This document shows, piece by piece, positions 35,695 through 47,168 of a stretch of DNA of 64,000 nt; position 1 is the stretch's first letter, and each line of letters starts with the position of its first letter. Source of the DNA: Azadirachta indica (taxonomy: Eukaryota > Streptophyta > Magnoliopsida > Sapindales > Meliaceae). The DNA lies in assembly GCA_022749755.1 (NCBI GenBank), contig CM040448.1:11654481-11718480 (forward strand), given 5' to 3'. Under the pieces are notes generated by a model that did not search any database, had not been told where the DNA came from, and worked only from the letters and a program-made list of their open reading frames with translations. The translations under genes were made by a program, and so were the position numbers.

Positions 35695-38600
35695 TCAAAA
35701 ATACCATTTTGGTCTTACGTCTTGTTCCTTCTCGGTTAATTCCCGATACTGATAACACTCTGCTCCGGCCTTGCCCACTGGCATTGGACTCCGAACAAAC
35801 ACCTCAACAGGCTTGGGAACACGGACAGCCAAATGCAGTTCTCCAGAAGTTGCTTCAAAATTTGTGTCAGAATTTCTGAATGATCTGCCTACAGGCTCCA
35901 CTGAAATCCATCCCAGACCAGAAATAGCAACATCACTTGCAGGTCTGGCCAACCAAGCAAATAAGAACTTTCTCAGTGGCTAGCATCAGTTTTGTGGCTT
36001 TTACAAATGAACAATAAAAGAAAAAAGAGGTGAAACATATCACCCCATATTAAAAGTGAAATACATCAAACGTCAATTCAATTATACCTTTCTGTATCTT
36101 CAAATTTTATTTGCAGTAGACGCTCTGTTTCCAGTCCTTTCCAGTCCTCGGCTCTTTGTTTTCCAGTTGGAGGCATCAGCAGAACACCAAGTTCTTTCTG
36201 CAGGAATCAGTGAACAGTTAAGAACTTTTAAAAAACCCATGCATCAAATTGATACAGCTATGACGGAGTACTGAGATAATGACCCCCATAACGGAAATAA
36301 AAGCTTCATATACAGCATTTCATATAAAAAATAGACAGTTACAGTTTGTTATGCAAGAAACAGTTCATAAAAAGTGAGCAACTTTATCCGTTCAGTAGAT
36401 GGCATGAATAACACTAATCAGCTGAAAATTCAAGGCCTTATTATGGTAGTTGCTCTAGATGAACGACACACAAACAGCTTACCCTAACCTTTTAAGGAAA
36501 AATTTCGTTACACCCGAAGAGAGAAATCTGTGGTTAAATTTGCACTTGGAATTAATGGAACCAAAACCACCACCAAAAGTTATGATCAACAAGGGGGATC
36601 GATAGAATTTACCTGGTAAAATTCATCTGCTCTATCAGTGGGTACTACATGAATCTGTAATGACTTGGGTCCATAAAATGTCAAACATGTCCCAGGGAGG
36701 ACCTGAAATCCAAGAATAAAACATATTGGATCCAGAAAAGACAAGAAGCCGCAACAAGCCTGGCACAGGAAAATCATAAAGTTGCAGGAAAAAGACCTTC
36801 AAGACATCAACCCTGGCGAGTCCGCCCCAAAATATTGTAAACCCATTTAAGCCATGGGGTTTATATTCATCGGCCATCCCCTCGGCCACCTGAGAATTAT
36901 GGGAGCAAGGAAGGAAAAATCTCAGCGCACAGAGATAATGGTGTATAAACTTAATGAAAATTTGAAAAAGAACATACAGGAAAAGATTGACCCCTGAGCC
37001 GACTCTGAGGAGCAAGGGCAGGTAAATCTTCTGCGTGAACAACTGCTGCTTGCCGGTGGTGGAGATGTACTCCAGGAGTGTCATATAATTTCTGGAGAAG
37101 TTGGTTTGACAGACAATCCATTTAACAAAAATTAATAAAGCTTTACATATCTTTTCAATTTGCACATAAATGTGTCATACATACATAGAAGTTACAAGAT
37201 TACCAGACATTTCCCCCATAAAACACTTTACTAATATTAAATTGTATGGGTTAGAACTTACCATAGAATAACCAAAACAATTTACAGAGATGAATTATAA
37301 CACTCTAAAAAGGAGTTAGATTTTACAAAGATAATCACTGACACAAGTATCATACCCCTCCACCAAGAAATGCATCAATCTGAATTGGACCTAAGGTAGT
37401 TCCAGGAACAGCAGATTGTATTGGCTTGTACTTCTGCGCCATTGCAGCAGCTGGATCCCTTTCCGCCGTTGTTTCTGAAAGTTACAAGTCAAAGCTACAA
37501 GATGGCCTATAAATATAGACTAAAGGAGAAGAACAAAAGACTGAAAACATTTTTCAAAACATTTTTACTCCAAAATCCACGCCAAGAGAATTAAATTTAG
37601 GAACACAACATATTTCAGGAAAAAAAAAAGATAAATTTATATTCTTTTCATTCTCTTGAACATGGTGTCACATTGCCTTGGTAAGTTAATGCTATTTAAC
37701 TTACTGAGTAATGCATTGATGAATGCAGATTTCCCAACATTAGCTGACCCCTGCAAGAATGATAAACTTTAAGTGTTGAACAATCATACATGGCCACTCA
37801 TAGAAGATAATGAGAGTAAAATAAGATATCAGTAATTTTTTACTCCTGTTAGATAACATAAAGAAGTGATTTTAGTGGAGAGAGGTCTCCAAAGAGCACT
37901 TTGTTAGCTCTAAGAGAGTAATATTCACCAATCAAGCAATCATTTGCTCTAAATTCTTTAGGAAAGGAGAGCAAAGGAGAGAATTGACGTGGATATGTCA
38001 AATTGAGAGCAGTTTCAATATGAAATCGGCTAGAGTCTTTTGCCACTTTCAAAGCAAATAATTTTCCCAATGTACTCCACAAACCACGTGAAGCTTCCAG
38101 TTCAAGAAAGTTACTAACCAGAATGTAAACGTCCCGCCCCTGCACCAGAAGAATCTTTGTTAGGAAACAAGGAAAATAATAGTTTCATGCAACAGCTAAG
38201 CTTAAACCTATAATAATGATTTGAGAATTATGTATTATTTGTGATTAAATATTTATCCATAGAGTAAAAATATTAAAAGACAACAGATGAAATTGCAGAT
38301 TATGAGCAATAACCATGATCATAGACAGGAAAACAATTGATAGAAGTATAGAATACTAGTTCTTCCAACAACTGCATGGTAAATTCTCAAGAAGTTTTGA
38401 ATAACAGAATTAGATATGGTTGACAGAACTTTGAATTTATGTGAAAACAGATATCTATTCAATGTCTGATTCAGTAACTACATTTTCCATATGCAAGCCA
38501 AAGAATATTATTTAAAAGAAAAGTAGCAGTAAGTTCCACATAAAATAACTGAGAAACATCACATGTATGCATTCAAGCAATAATCTTGCAGTAAGAACCT

Positions 38601-40297
38601 TTTTCTCCTTTTGAATCTCTGATGCAACTCCCACAATTCCTGTTAAAGACTTTGAACTGGTGAGATGAATGCTCAAGACACTGCAAAAAATTAGCACACA
38701 ACATGAGACTTTTCAGATCGAAGCTTCCAAACAGAAATAATAAAAATTACCCTTACCCTTGTTCTAGAAACCTAGAAAATGCTTCAAAAGACTAGACTCA
38801 CTAAAGCCTAAACATTAACTTACCTGGGTTTACAATTGTGTTTCTTATTAGCCATGAAGAATTTCAGTTAAATCACAAAAGAGTATAGAAGCATGTTCCA
38901 GGAGCCAAAACTTACTTAAGCTTCTTCTTTGTTGTGGCTTCTACAACCCAATCGCCAACACAATTGAGATCAGTTCCCTTTGGAAGAAGATCAACCTAAC
39001 ATCATAACTAAAGTGTTAATGATCACAGAGATTTCACAGAAAAAAGCATAGATCGGTAAGAGAAAATTGAGCAATCACCTACACAATTCTCATTACCTTT
39101 GTCACAACTAATATTATTGGATTTGCGCCAGCAAGATCACGTATACGAGCCAAAAAGCTGCCATTGAAGTCCACAATATCAACCTAAATGTCATTAGCCA
39201 CAAAAGTTAGAGGAATATGCTAAAAAGCATACAATAGATCAACAAGTTCAAAATATATAGTTTACAATATCTAATCAGATCCCCAATTTCATTCATTCAC
39301 GATACCTTTTCATTTCCAGTTAATCCATATTTATTTAACACATACTTGACTTAAGATACCAAAATGAAAAGATAGATAATTCTTACCAATTTAACAATTA
39401 AAGCTTTCTCATGGCGTAAGTGAGACAGCTTCTCCCTAAGCTCATCGGCTGAAACAAACTGCTTCCCACCAGAATAGCCTCCATTTCCACCAACAGCGGT
39501 TATCATGTGTCCATGGGATAACAGTCGGCACCGGCCACAGAGAACAGTTCTAAGCTGGTGGTGTTTCTTCTTCTGAAAGCCAAACACAGGCATTTCGTAA
39601 GTCACTTCAACTTTGAATTTCCACATATGATGATAAGAGTTCATGAATGGAAACCAAACCCCATTTCTGAAAAAATAATTCACTGAATTCTACCTATATG
39701 GACAATAAAAAACATTAAGTGGGCATCTTCATTTCCCCGAAACTGTTTCCGTCCTTTAGTTTTAAACACAAATTTCACGTCCGAAAGCAACGAAAAACAG
39801 ATATAAAGTGAAAAATTACATTACAGCGGAATTATTTAAAAAAAACCCCGGAAAATTTTTCCCCCGAGAAACAAAATCCAATCAAAAGAAATTAACATAG
39901 GCCATAGTTAGAATACCAATGCGTAGGTATCCGGGTCCACATAACCTGGAGCGTCCAATTCCGACATCTGCAACGGAGCTCCACACCCATAACAGGAAGC
40001 AATGGCAGTATTAACCTTCAAAACTTTTTCTTTCTTTTTCTTATTCTTCTTATTCTCTTTCAAGACAACCTTAGCAGCTTCCCTCGCTTGTTGGAGCTCA
40101 AGGAACCGCTCTCCTCGAGTCGGGGTGGCCGCCCCTGATCCGTCCGATTCGAATTGGGTCTCTGGTTCTAGTGTGGACTTGCAAAAGTTGATAGTGGGTT
40201 TAGCGTAAATTTTGAGGAACTTCGGGTTAGAGTTTGTGTGACGGTGGCTAGGAAGAGAGAGAGGAGATAGAAATGTTGAGATGGCTTTAAGCGCCAT
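35695..40297 (-). CDS. NOA1: NOA1/RIF1, chloroplast circularly permuted GTPase (YqeH family), 552 aa
   Basis: Thirteen coding exons on the minus strand join in phase: 39917-40297, 39387-39572, 39097-39183, 38916-38995, 38599-38680, 38119-38139, 37705-37750, 37356-37474, 36978-37091, 36797-36889, 36613-36702, 36088-36197 and 35695-35944. The 552 residues are close to Arabidopsis NOA1 (561). The N-terminus is a Ser/Thr-rich plastid transit peptide, then a four-Cys zinc-finger-like module (C102, C105, C139, C142 in CYGCG and LCGRC). The GTPase motifs come in permuted order: G4 TKVD (217-220), then G1 ANVGKS (282-287), then G3 DTPG (338-341). The C-terminus ends EVRPKWYF as in homologues. The family binds GTP and supports plastid ribosome assembly; it was first described as a nitric oxide synthase and then corrected. 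Exon 6 is only 21 nt (GRDVYIL). Confidence 0.97.
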
Positions 40298-40943
40298 TGA
40301 CGAGTGACAGTTGGGTGTGAGCCCAGTGACGTTAGGTGTTCAGCTGCAAAGAGGATGGGATTTTGGTTGGGAAGAAGAAACTGTGAAGAAGCACTCCCAG
40401 ATATTATAATATCATATTATGCTGATTTTTTTTTTTTTTTAGAGAGAGAATTTGATATAATAACATCCAAGTCCTTACGTTTTTGATGTTATTAATATCA
40501 AGGGTATCTTTGTTTTGTCTGGGGATAAGGGTGAATATTTGGGGATTAATAAGCTACATATCATCAAGTCTGGAATATATTATTGCTATTACCCTAACAG
40601 AAAGAAAGAATATTATTTTGGTCGTTATTATTCAATCGGCAAATTTCTTCTTAATTCTTTATTTTACAAAAGAAATTGAGTGTTTAAAAAAGAAGATGTC
40701 TTCTCTCTTTATATATTAGTAATATACGACGATTTATCATTGTTGCAGGCCGAATTACATCTATGAATATCACATTGCAGTTAGAAACTAAAAAGAAAAA
40801 GAAAATATTACATTTGGGCATCAAAATGCTCATATTGACACTAATGTTACGCATCAGGAGGTCACTAAAATTCTACCTCATAATTAATTATAAGCAAAGA
40901 AATCATATTTTGTTAGACTGCACAGTTTTTGCAGCAATCGAAA
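40298..40943. other. NOA1 promoter / aquaporin 3' flank
   Basis: A 646-bp spacer between two minus-strand genes. It holds the NOA1 promoter and leader and the 3' UTR of the aquaporin gene. A poly-T run sits at 40427-40440. No gene is seen. Confidence 0.5.
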
Positions 40944-41879
40944 TCACACCCCAGTTCCCCCAGAATCTCCCCTTACAGAGTCTGGGTGAACTTGAGCAGG
41001 GAACACCACGTTATCATACACAAGTCCTGCAGCCGCGGCTCCTAGCAAAGGTCCAACCCAGTAGACCGCCTGGTTCTTGAAACTTCCGGCAATGACTGCT
41101 GGCCCAAATGCGCAAGCCGGGTTCATCGAGCCACCAGAAAAAGGTCCTGTAGCCAGGACATTGGCTCCTGCCATCATCCCAATTGCCAACGATCCAGTGG
41201 CTCCCAGCGGATCACTAGCAGCATAAACAGTATAAACCAGAGCAAAAGTCAGAACACCTTCTAATAAAGATGCCCCAAATCCTGTCATTTCCTGTGCAAT
41301 CGTGTAGGCCGGAACGTGCTGCAAAATTTGAAAGCATTCAATTAAGAGTCGAAAACTTTGGACTCTTTTGCGCAAGCATAAATATTTGTCATTACCTGCC
41401 CAACAGTGGCGATTCTCAATAGAAGGCTAGCCATAACAGAGGCCAGCATCTGAGAAACCCAGTAAAACAAAGCCGTTGGCACTGTGATATGACCACTTAC
41501 AGCCCTTGCAAAGGTGACGGCAGGATTTACATGCCCACCAGAAATGTTTAGGGCAATGTAAACAGTTGATGACAGCGCAAACACGTTTGCAATGGCAGCT
41601 ATCACTAGACTAGACGGATTTGCTGCTACATCTGGACTCAATTTCCCTGCCATAAATAACACAAAATTAAGACCAAACACGTTAATTCCAGAAGGTCATT
41701 TACAACGCCTTGAATTAGAAGGCAAAAATAAGAAAGTTTTAGTACTTACTTGAAGCCATGGAAGATCCTACAACAGCAAACACATAGAAGAAAGTGGAGA
41801 TGAATTCCGCAAGATATGATCTGAGAGCATCTTTGGTAACCGATTGATTGAAACGTGCAGTAAATGCCGTTGCGGCCAT
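40944..41879 (-). CDS. TIP5-1: Tonoplast intrinsic protein, TIP5;1 type aquaporin, 251 aa
   Basis: Three exons on the minus strand: 41750-41879 (ATG at 41879), 41396-41646 and 40944-41318, joining to 251 residues with six membrane helices. Both channel boxes are present: SGGHVNPAVTF (NPA 84-86) and SGGSMNPACAFG (NPA 193-195). The Arg usually following the second NPA is Cys (C196), preceded by Gly at the other loop-E position, and the helix-2 filter residue appears to be N64. This N/-/G/C filter is the hallmark of TIP5;1, which in Arabidopsis is pollen-specific, has been placed in pollen mitochondria or vacuole, and transports water and urea. The sequence YWVGPLLGAAAAGLVYDNVV also matches TIP5 rather than TIP1-4. 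A TATA box lies about 65 bases upstream of the ATG. Confidence 0.94.
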
Positions 41880-41943
41880 TGCAACCAAGAACACTATACG
41901 AAATCACGTTTGTAGAGGTCTCTTCACAGAGAATGAAACAAAG

Positions 41944-41951
41944 TTTATATA
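41944..41951 (-). promoter_or_regulatory. TATA box of the TIP5 gene
   Basis: The minus strand reads TATATAAA, 65-72 bases upstream of the TIP5 ATG, which would give a short leader of about 35-40 bases. Confidence 0.6.
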
Positions 41952-42950
41952 ATCTTCTAAGCGTTGCAATGTTTCATGTAAGAAATTTCAAAACATAATT
42001 ATTATGCACTATAACCACCAGATCCCACGTGGCAGTCCAGAGTTAAGAGTATGCATAGCGCGACGGTTTATACTGTTATTATATTTTTTAATATTTCAAA
42101 TAAATCCCTGAAAAATAAACTAATTACGGAAAGGGATCGGGACTAGCCGCACGAGCATCACGTGCAAAGACGAGACCATAAAATTGTGATAGTAACATAG
42201 CGTACTTTATCCTATTATATAACTAGATTCCGTGGTGCATTAGTCCTAATTAACAACTAAAATCATTTTTACTATTAATTGACACGCTTTTAGTTGTGGT
42301 TTTTCTTAAGTTGTAATCGAACTTAACCGAAATAATGTATCGAATGTAATCATTTCGAAATTATTCGTGAACCTCATCATTTTCAAGTTTCTTTAATTTA
42401 GATTTTTAGACAATTTAATTTTTTTTTTATAATTGTGCTTTAATATATTTTTTATTTTTTTACATGATTAATCATAATTTATAACTAAACTTCACAAATT
42501 TAAATAAAATAAAATAAAAAATATTAAAACATAATTTATCAATATTAAAATTTTTGTTTAGTTATTAGGTAAATCTTAGATTGACACAATAAAATCGAGA
42601 ATCAATTTGAAAATTTTATTAGTTCTCTAAATTATTAGATTGAAAATTAAACTAAAGGGAGAAAAATCAAATCCAATTCTTCATTTCCATTTCCATTTTA
42701 ATCATTCCATTAGATTGAAAAAACCAGTTTTCTGTCCAACCCTACGTACTCCCACAATTTCATTGTTAAAATATAACATTAGAAAAGTAATTTAATTACT
42801 TTAAAGAGATTAAAAATATATATAAGCAGACAAATTATACAATTATTTGTGAAAAAAACAAATAAAGGACCTGAATGTTATTAACCCACATAAAATAAAA
42901 ATTAGAAAGTAAGAAAACGAAGGGGCTCGCTTCCCTGGCCACAGCACAGG
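41952..42950. other. Divergent intergenic region between TIP5 and GONST3
   Basis: About 1 kb separating two genes that are transcribed away from each other, so both promoters lie here. The part at 42300-42745 looks like a decayed interspersed repeat (see 9030-9405), ending TCTGTCCAACCCTAC. No gene is seen. Confidence 0.5.
42300..42745. repeat. Decayed interspersed repeat, second copy
   Basis: Starts near GTTGTAATCGAACTTAACCG and ends TTTTCTGTCCAACCCTAC, with AT-rich degenerate interior. The end resembles the border of the repeat at 9030-9405. Ends and family are uncertain. Confidence 0.3.
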
Positions 42951-43099
42951 CCTGCAGGTGGAACTTTTACTCTCACAATTTCCGCAGCCCCTAATCGCTG
43001 ACTCTTCGGACTTCGGAGCTTATTGGAGACTGCGAGATCCAATTAATCAACACAGGACGCAGCCGACTGCGAATTTCCGACGACATATACCAGGCTAAG

Positions 43100-44729
43100 G
43101 TAATTACGTCTCCCTCTGTCACTTTTTTTTTCTCAATTATCTATGCTAATTCCTCTGTTCTCTGATCTGGAAGCCCGTTTATGTTCATTTCAATGCGAGT
43201 ACATCTTTTCACGTTTATATTTTTCGTTATTTATTGTGTTTTTGCATTAAGTTTATTGCCGAATTAATCAGCCTCTTTTTAAGGGAAAAAGGGGATATTG
43301 TTTGATTACGTTTTCATGTATTTATAGTGGAAACGAAATAAAAGCAATCGTATCGTGAAATATTTGTTATAATTTGGTTTAGTTCAAGTTCAAATGTTAA
43401 TGGGTGCTTTGGAAAGTCTGCAAACGTGTATCTAGAAAGATTTTTGGAAAAAAAACTAATTAGTTAATAGTAAGTGATTTCTACCGGATCTGTATTGCAA
43501 TGCTTTCCTCTTTATAGCTTTTCTAGTGCTCCAAAAATAATTTGTTTTATACCATCCAAAAAGTCGCAGGCCAAAACTTCAATGGCTTTTCTACTACATA
43601 TATATTTCTTGCCCTATGTCGGTCTTTCTCAGTTTTTGTTTTTGTGTAGAGTATGTGATTTGAGGGGCAAGGCTTGTTATGCCTGTATGTTTCCTTTTCC
43701 ATTTGTAAAATCCTCTTGCACCTTCAAGATTTGCTTGAAAATGTGCTATTTAGAACCTATGAGTTTTACTAGAAAAAAGTTTTTTTGATGCTTTTCAATA
43801 TAAAAATTTTTTATATGCCCTTGATTTGATGCTTCCACCACCATGTGATTTGACTCTAAAGAATTTGGTTGGCTGTTTTCACGTTAATGAAGAGAGGAGA
43901 TTATTGGTGATTTGTTTTTTCATGTGTTGTTATTGTGATGTTCATTCACAGAGAATTTAAGAAGGGTTAGTGCGTTAGGCTGTATTTTACAAAATCTTGG
44001 AGTTTTAACTACATTTTATTTTTAGGTGGGACATTTTAGTAAGGATAGTTGATCAACTATAGTGGTGCTAACAGTGAGGAGGATTTTGCCAAAGTAATGA
44101 TTGCTTACATGGATGAAGTGGTTGTTTGCTTTTACTGTTGTATGGTTCAACTGTGCAGCAACTGGTCAATTATGTTGCATTTTATGAGAAAGATGGGATG
44201 TGAGTATTTGTTCTATTGCAGGCCGTGTGTATAGAACAGTTAAGAAGAATGAGGGTACATTTTAGGACTCCTGGAATTATTATAATATTATGTTTTGTAG
44301 GCGAGTTTGATTATTTATAGGCTGCCAAATACAAAATTTCTAATCCTTGTCCAGATTGCCAAAGCAGCTAACAAGGAATGTATTTGATTTCTCTATGAGT
44401 ATATGAATGTTTGGCTCAAGATGTGGACATCTCGGCTTTTTGTTATATTATGACCTTTATAAGAAAACTAAGATTTGCTTTCTGTATTTTAATGTAATCT
44501 GTAATAGTTTTCAAGGACATAGAAGGATCTTTCCTTTTTGTTGAATAGTCAATATGTCACACCTTGATGCTTGTTATTTGGTAGGAAATTATTCATAATA
44601 TAATGTGATGGGCTATCCGTAGCTTACAGTTAAGTAGTGTCATTACTTTTTTTTTGTCGTTGTGAATGCATATTTGGTATGTATGTATTGTGGCTATATC
44701 TGTAAATAAAATATCTGGTCTCCCTGTAG
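43100..44729 (+). other. 5'-UTR intron of GONST3
   Basis: A donor GCTAAG|GTAATT at 43099/43100 and an acceptor CCTGTAG at 44729 immediately before the ATG define a 1.63-kb intron. The non-coding first exon (about 42950-43099) contains no ATG, so splicing makes ATG 44730 the first start codon. Long leader introns of this type often raise expression. Open frames within the intron are chance. Confidence 0.7.
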
Positions 44730-45863
44730 ATGTCTAATGATGAGGAAAATCCACCAGCTGGCAAAACCCCAAATGGCTCGGAAGCCCCTTCTATTTCTAG
44801 TGACACACAAGTGACCTGGTACAATATTTTGCTACACCAAGCCTCAATCTATGGTGTAGCTGCCGGTTATTGCATCTCAGCTTCTTTACTCTCCATTATC
44901 AACAAATGGGCCGTCATGAAATTCCCTTATCCTGGGGCACTGACTGCGTTACAGTACTTCACAAGTGCAGCTGGTGTCCTCCTCTGTGGGTGCTTCAAAT
45001 TCATAGAGCACGATGCACTTAATATTCTGACAATGTGGCGGTTTCTACCTGCAGCCATTATATTTTACCTCTCTCTGTTCACTAACAGTGAGCTGCTCCT
45101 CCATGCCAATGTTGATACTTTCATTGTTTTTCGCTCAGCAGTTCCCATCTTTGTAGCAATAGGAGAGACTCTCTTTTTGCACCAACCATGGCCATCAATC
45201 AAGACATGGATCTCCCTTGCTACGATCTTTGGTGGGAGTGTGATTTATGTTCTAACAGATTACCAGTTCACAGTCATGGCATATAGCTGGGCTGTAGCTT
45301 ACCTGGTCAGCATGACTATTGATTTTGTTTACATAAAGCATGTTGTAATGACAATTGGTTTGAATACGTGGGGTCTTGTCCTGTACAATAATCTTGAGGC
45401 TCTCCTACTATTTCCATTGGAGCTACTTATAATGGGGGAATTGAAGCAAATAAAGCATGAAGTCACTTATGAGTCAGGCTGGTACTCTTTTGAAGTGGTT
45501 TTACCTGTGGGGTTATCTTGTATATTTGGTTTAGCCATCTCTTTCTTTGGGTTCTCTTGTCGAAGGGCAATTTCTGCAACAGGCTTTACAGTTCTTGGTA
45601 TAGTGAACAAGTTACTGACAGTTGTGATTAACTTAGTTGTTTGGGACAAGCATTCTACTTGGGTGGGCACAGTTGGGCTCTTGATTTGTATGTTTGGTGG
45701 GGTTATGTATCAGCAGTCTACGGGCAATAGACCCAAGGCTGAGGCTGTGAAAGCAACTAAAGCACAAGAGACTGAAGAAGAACAAAAGCTACTGGAATTG
45801 CAGAACAACAATGAAAGCAACAATAAGGAGAAGGAAGTAATTGAGTTAGAAGAAGAAAAATGA
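44730..45863 (+). CDS. GONST3: GONST3-type Golgi GDP-sugar transporter, 377 aa
   Basis: A single coding exon of 377 residues, member of the nucleotide-sugar transporter / drug-metabolite transporter superfamily with about ten membrane helices. The GDP-sugar-binding motif GXVNK is present as GIVNK (290-294). Other blocks match GONST3 closely: INKWAVMKFPYPGALTALQY, TNSELLLHANVDTFIVFRS, SMTIDFVYIKHVVMTIG, GLVLYNNLEALLLFPLELL. The C-terminal tail is Glu/Lys-rich and cytosolic. It should exchange GDP-mannose, GDP-fucose or a related GDP-sugar for GMP across the Golgi membrane, feeding polysaccharide or glycan synthesis; substrate is not decided by sequence alone. The related GFT1/GONST4 is less similar by my recollection. 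The ATG lies directly after a 5'-UTR intron. Confidence 0.95.
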   Translation: MSNDEENPPAGKTPNGSEAPSISSDTQVTWYNILLHQASIYGVAAGYCISASLLSIINKWAVMKFPYPGALTALQYFTSAAGVLLCGCFKFIEHDALNILTMWRFLPAAIIFYLSLFTNSELLLHANVDTFIVFRSAVPIFVAIGETLFLHQPWPSIKTWISLATIFGGSVIYVLTDYQFTVMAYSWAVAYLVSMTIDFVYIKHVVMTIGLNTWGLVLYNNLEALLLFPLELLIMGELKQIKHEVTYESGWYSFEVVLPVGLSCIFGLAISFFGFSCRRAISATGFTVLGIVNKLLTVVINLVVWDKHSTWVGTVGLLICMFGGVMYQQSTGNRPKAEAVKATKAQETEEEQKLLELQNNNESNNKEKEVIELEEEK

Positions 45864-46742
45864 GAGAGCTTATAGAAGGCAACATTATTTAATGCTGTTG
45901 CCCAGTTTTGGTTGAAATTATTCCCGGGTCCAGCATGTGACTGTTAAATTCTTTGGATGGCAACTTTTCATAGATTCACCATTCTGTGGGCGTCATCGAT
46001 ACAACTCCAGGCAGTGTTAGGTGACTTGGGATTTCCTCATCCAATTGGATGGACTATTTTCATTCTTATGTTCACTTAATAGATTTTTTTCTGTTATGGG
46101 TTATGTTCATGTGAGTAGTAGTGAGAGTAAAAGCTATAGATAGAATACATGTAGCCAAAATGCATGGAAATAAAGTGGGCTCATCTTCTTGTATTTTTTT
46201 ATGAGAATCCAATGGCCAATATCTCTTGCTAATATCTTTTTTAAATAAATTTGGAAAAATTGAGGCCGTTTTTTGCATATAAGAATATCTGCCATCACGG
46301 TGCCAAGTTATGGCCTTGCTTAATTCGCATAAATATTTTGTTATCTTTTAAGAAAGAAGTAATGCAAAAAGCAATTGCTGCCATGAATTCAATGAACAAA
46401 TGGTAGAAAATTGTCCAAAAGTACTCTCTAACAGGCAGCTTCTTGACTAGGGAGCCCGTTTATTTGCCTGTCACCAAGATTCAGATCTAAAACATGTTTT
46501 AGGATTGAATTGTTCTGTTCATATTTGGAAATATTTTCCTCCTAAAATTCAGTTCTGTAACATTCATAGAAAACGAAAAACCAAGACAATAAGCGCTGTC
46601 CATTACAGTGCTGGTTGGGAAAAACCATACAATCTGCAAACCTTTTGCACATTGCAATTCATTGTAAAAGTAAAACAAAAGAGAATAAACAATATATACA
46701 AAAAGAAAAAATTTCAAAAAAAGGTTTGCAAAAGGTTCTCAT
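45864..46742. other. Convergent 3' flanks of GONST3 and the 46.7-kb gene
   Basis: Carries the GONST3 3' UTR (probably to about 46.2 kb) and the 3' UTR of the minus-strand gene at 46743-47168. No gene is seen. Confidence 0.5.
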
Positions 46743-47168
46743 TTATCTCGTGGATCTATTAACGCAGCAAAACAGCTTTAAAAACTCAAAACACCTTATG
46801 ATGGAAGAAGATCTCTTCTGTACCTTCCTGAAGGACTTCAAAGCTCTTTCTCTTCTGTAAAACTCCAGCAAATCTTCTTTGTACAATAAATCACTGGTCT
46901 CTTCAATATCATCTACTCCAAAAAATACATCGCTCATATCATTCTCCGAAGAAGAAGCCTTCGTTCTCGTATCATGATCTGAACAATATGTCTTCGTTGA
47001 TTCAGCGAATGAAGAACCCGGCAACAAAGAACCATAAGAAGAAGAAGAAACCCGCTTCACACATACACTTCTACACTCACCGCCGGTACCGGAGTTACCA
47101 CCACTGCCACCGCCGCCACTAACAACATCACCACCTTCATCATCACCGCAAGATACTCCCCTGGCCAT
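46743..47168 (-). CDS. Uncharacterised small plant protein, 141 aa
   Basis: One open frame, ATG at 47168, TAA at 46743. The composition looks coding: Gly-rich, low-complexity N-terminus (residues 13-30), a Cys/Ser-rich middle (CRSVCVKRVSSSSYGSLLPGSS), an acidic DVFFGVDDIEETSDLLYKEDL segment and a basic C-terminus (FYRRERALKSFRKVQKRSSS, then IIRCFEFLKLFCCVN). No signal peptide or membrane segment is seen. GC and codon use are higher than the flanks, and the overlapping plus-strand frames look like shadows. I do not recognise the family. The ordered, charged C-terminal half (about 80-141) is the part most likely to be conserved. Confidence 0.6.
   Translation of the reverse strand: MARGVSCGDDEGGDVVSGGGGSGGNSGTGGECRSVCVKRVSSSSYGSLLPGSSFAESTKTYCSDHDTRTKASSSENDMSDVFFGVDDIEETSDLLYKEDLLEFYRRERALKSFRKVQKRSSSIIRCFEFLKLFCCVNRSTR

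Noticed and set aside
37849..38145. 98-codon frame as the true continuation of NOA1
   Set aside because: It reads through a good donor (CTG|GTTAGT); splicing to 37750 restores the conserved P-loop exon, so the frame is intronic.
43474..43788. 104-codon plus-strand frame
   Set aside because: It lies wholly inside the GONST3 leader intron and has no family resemblance.
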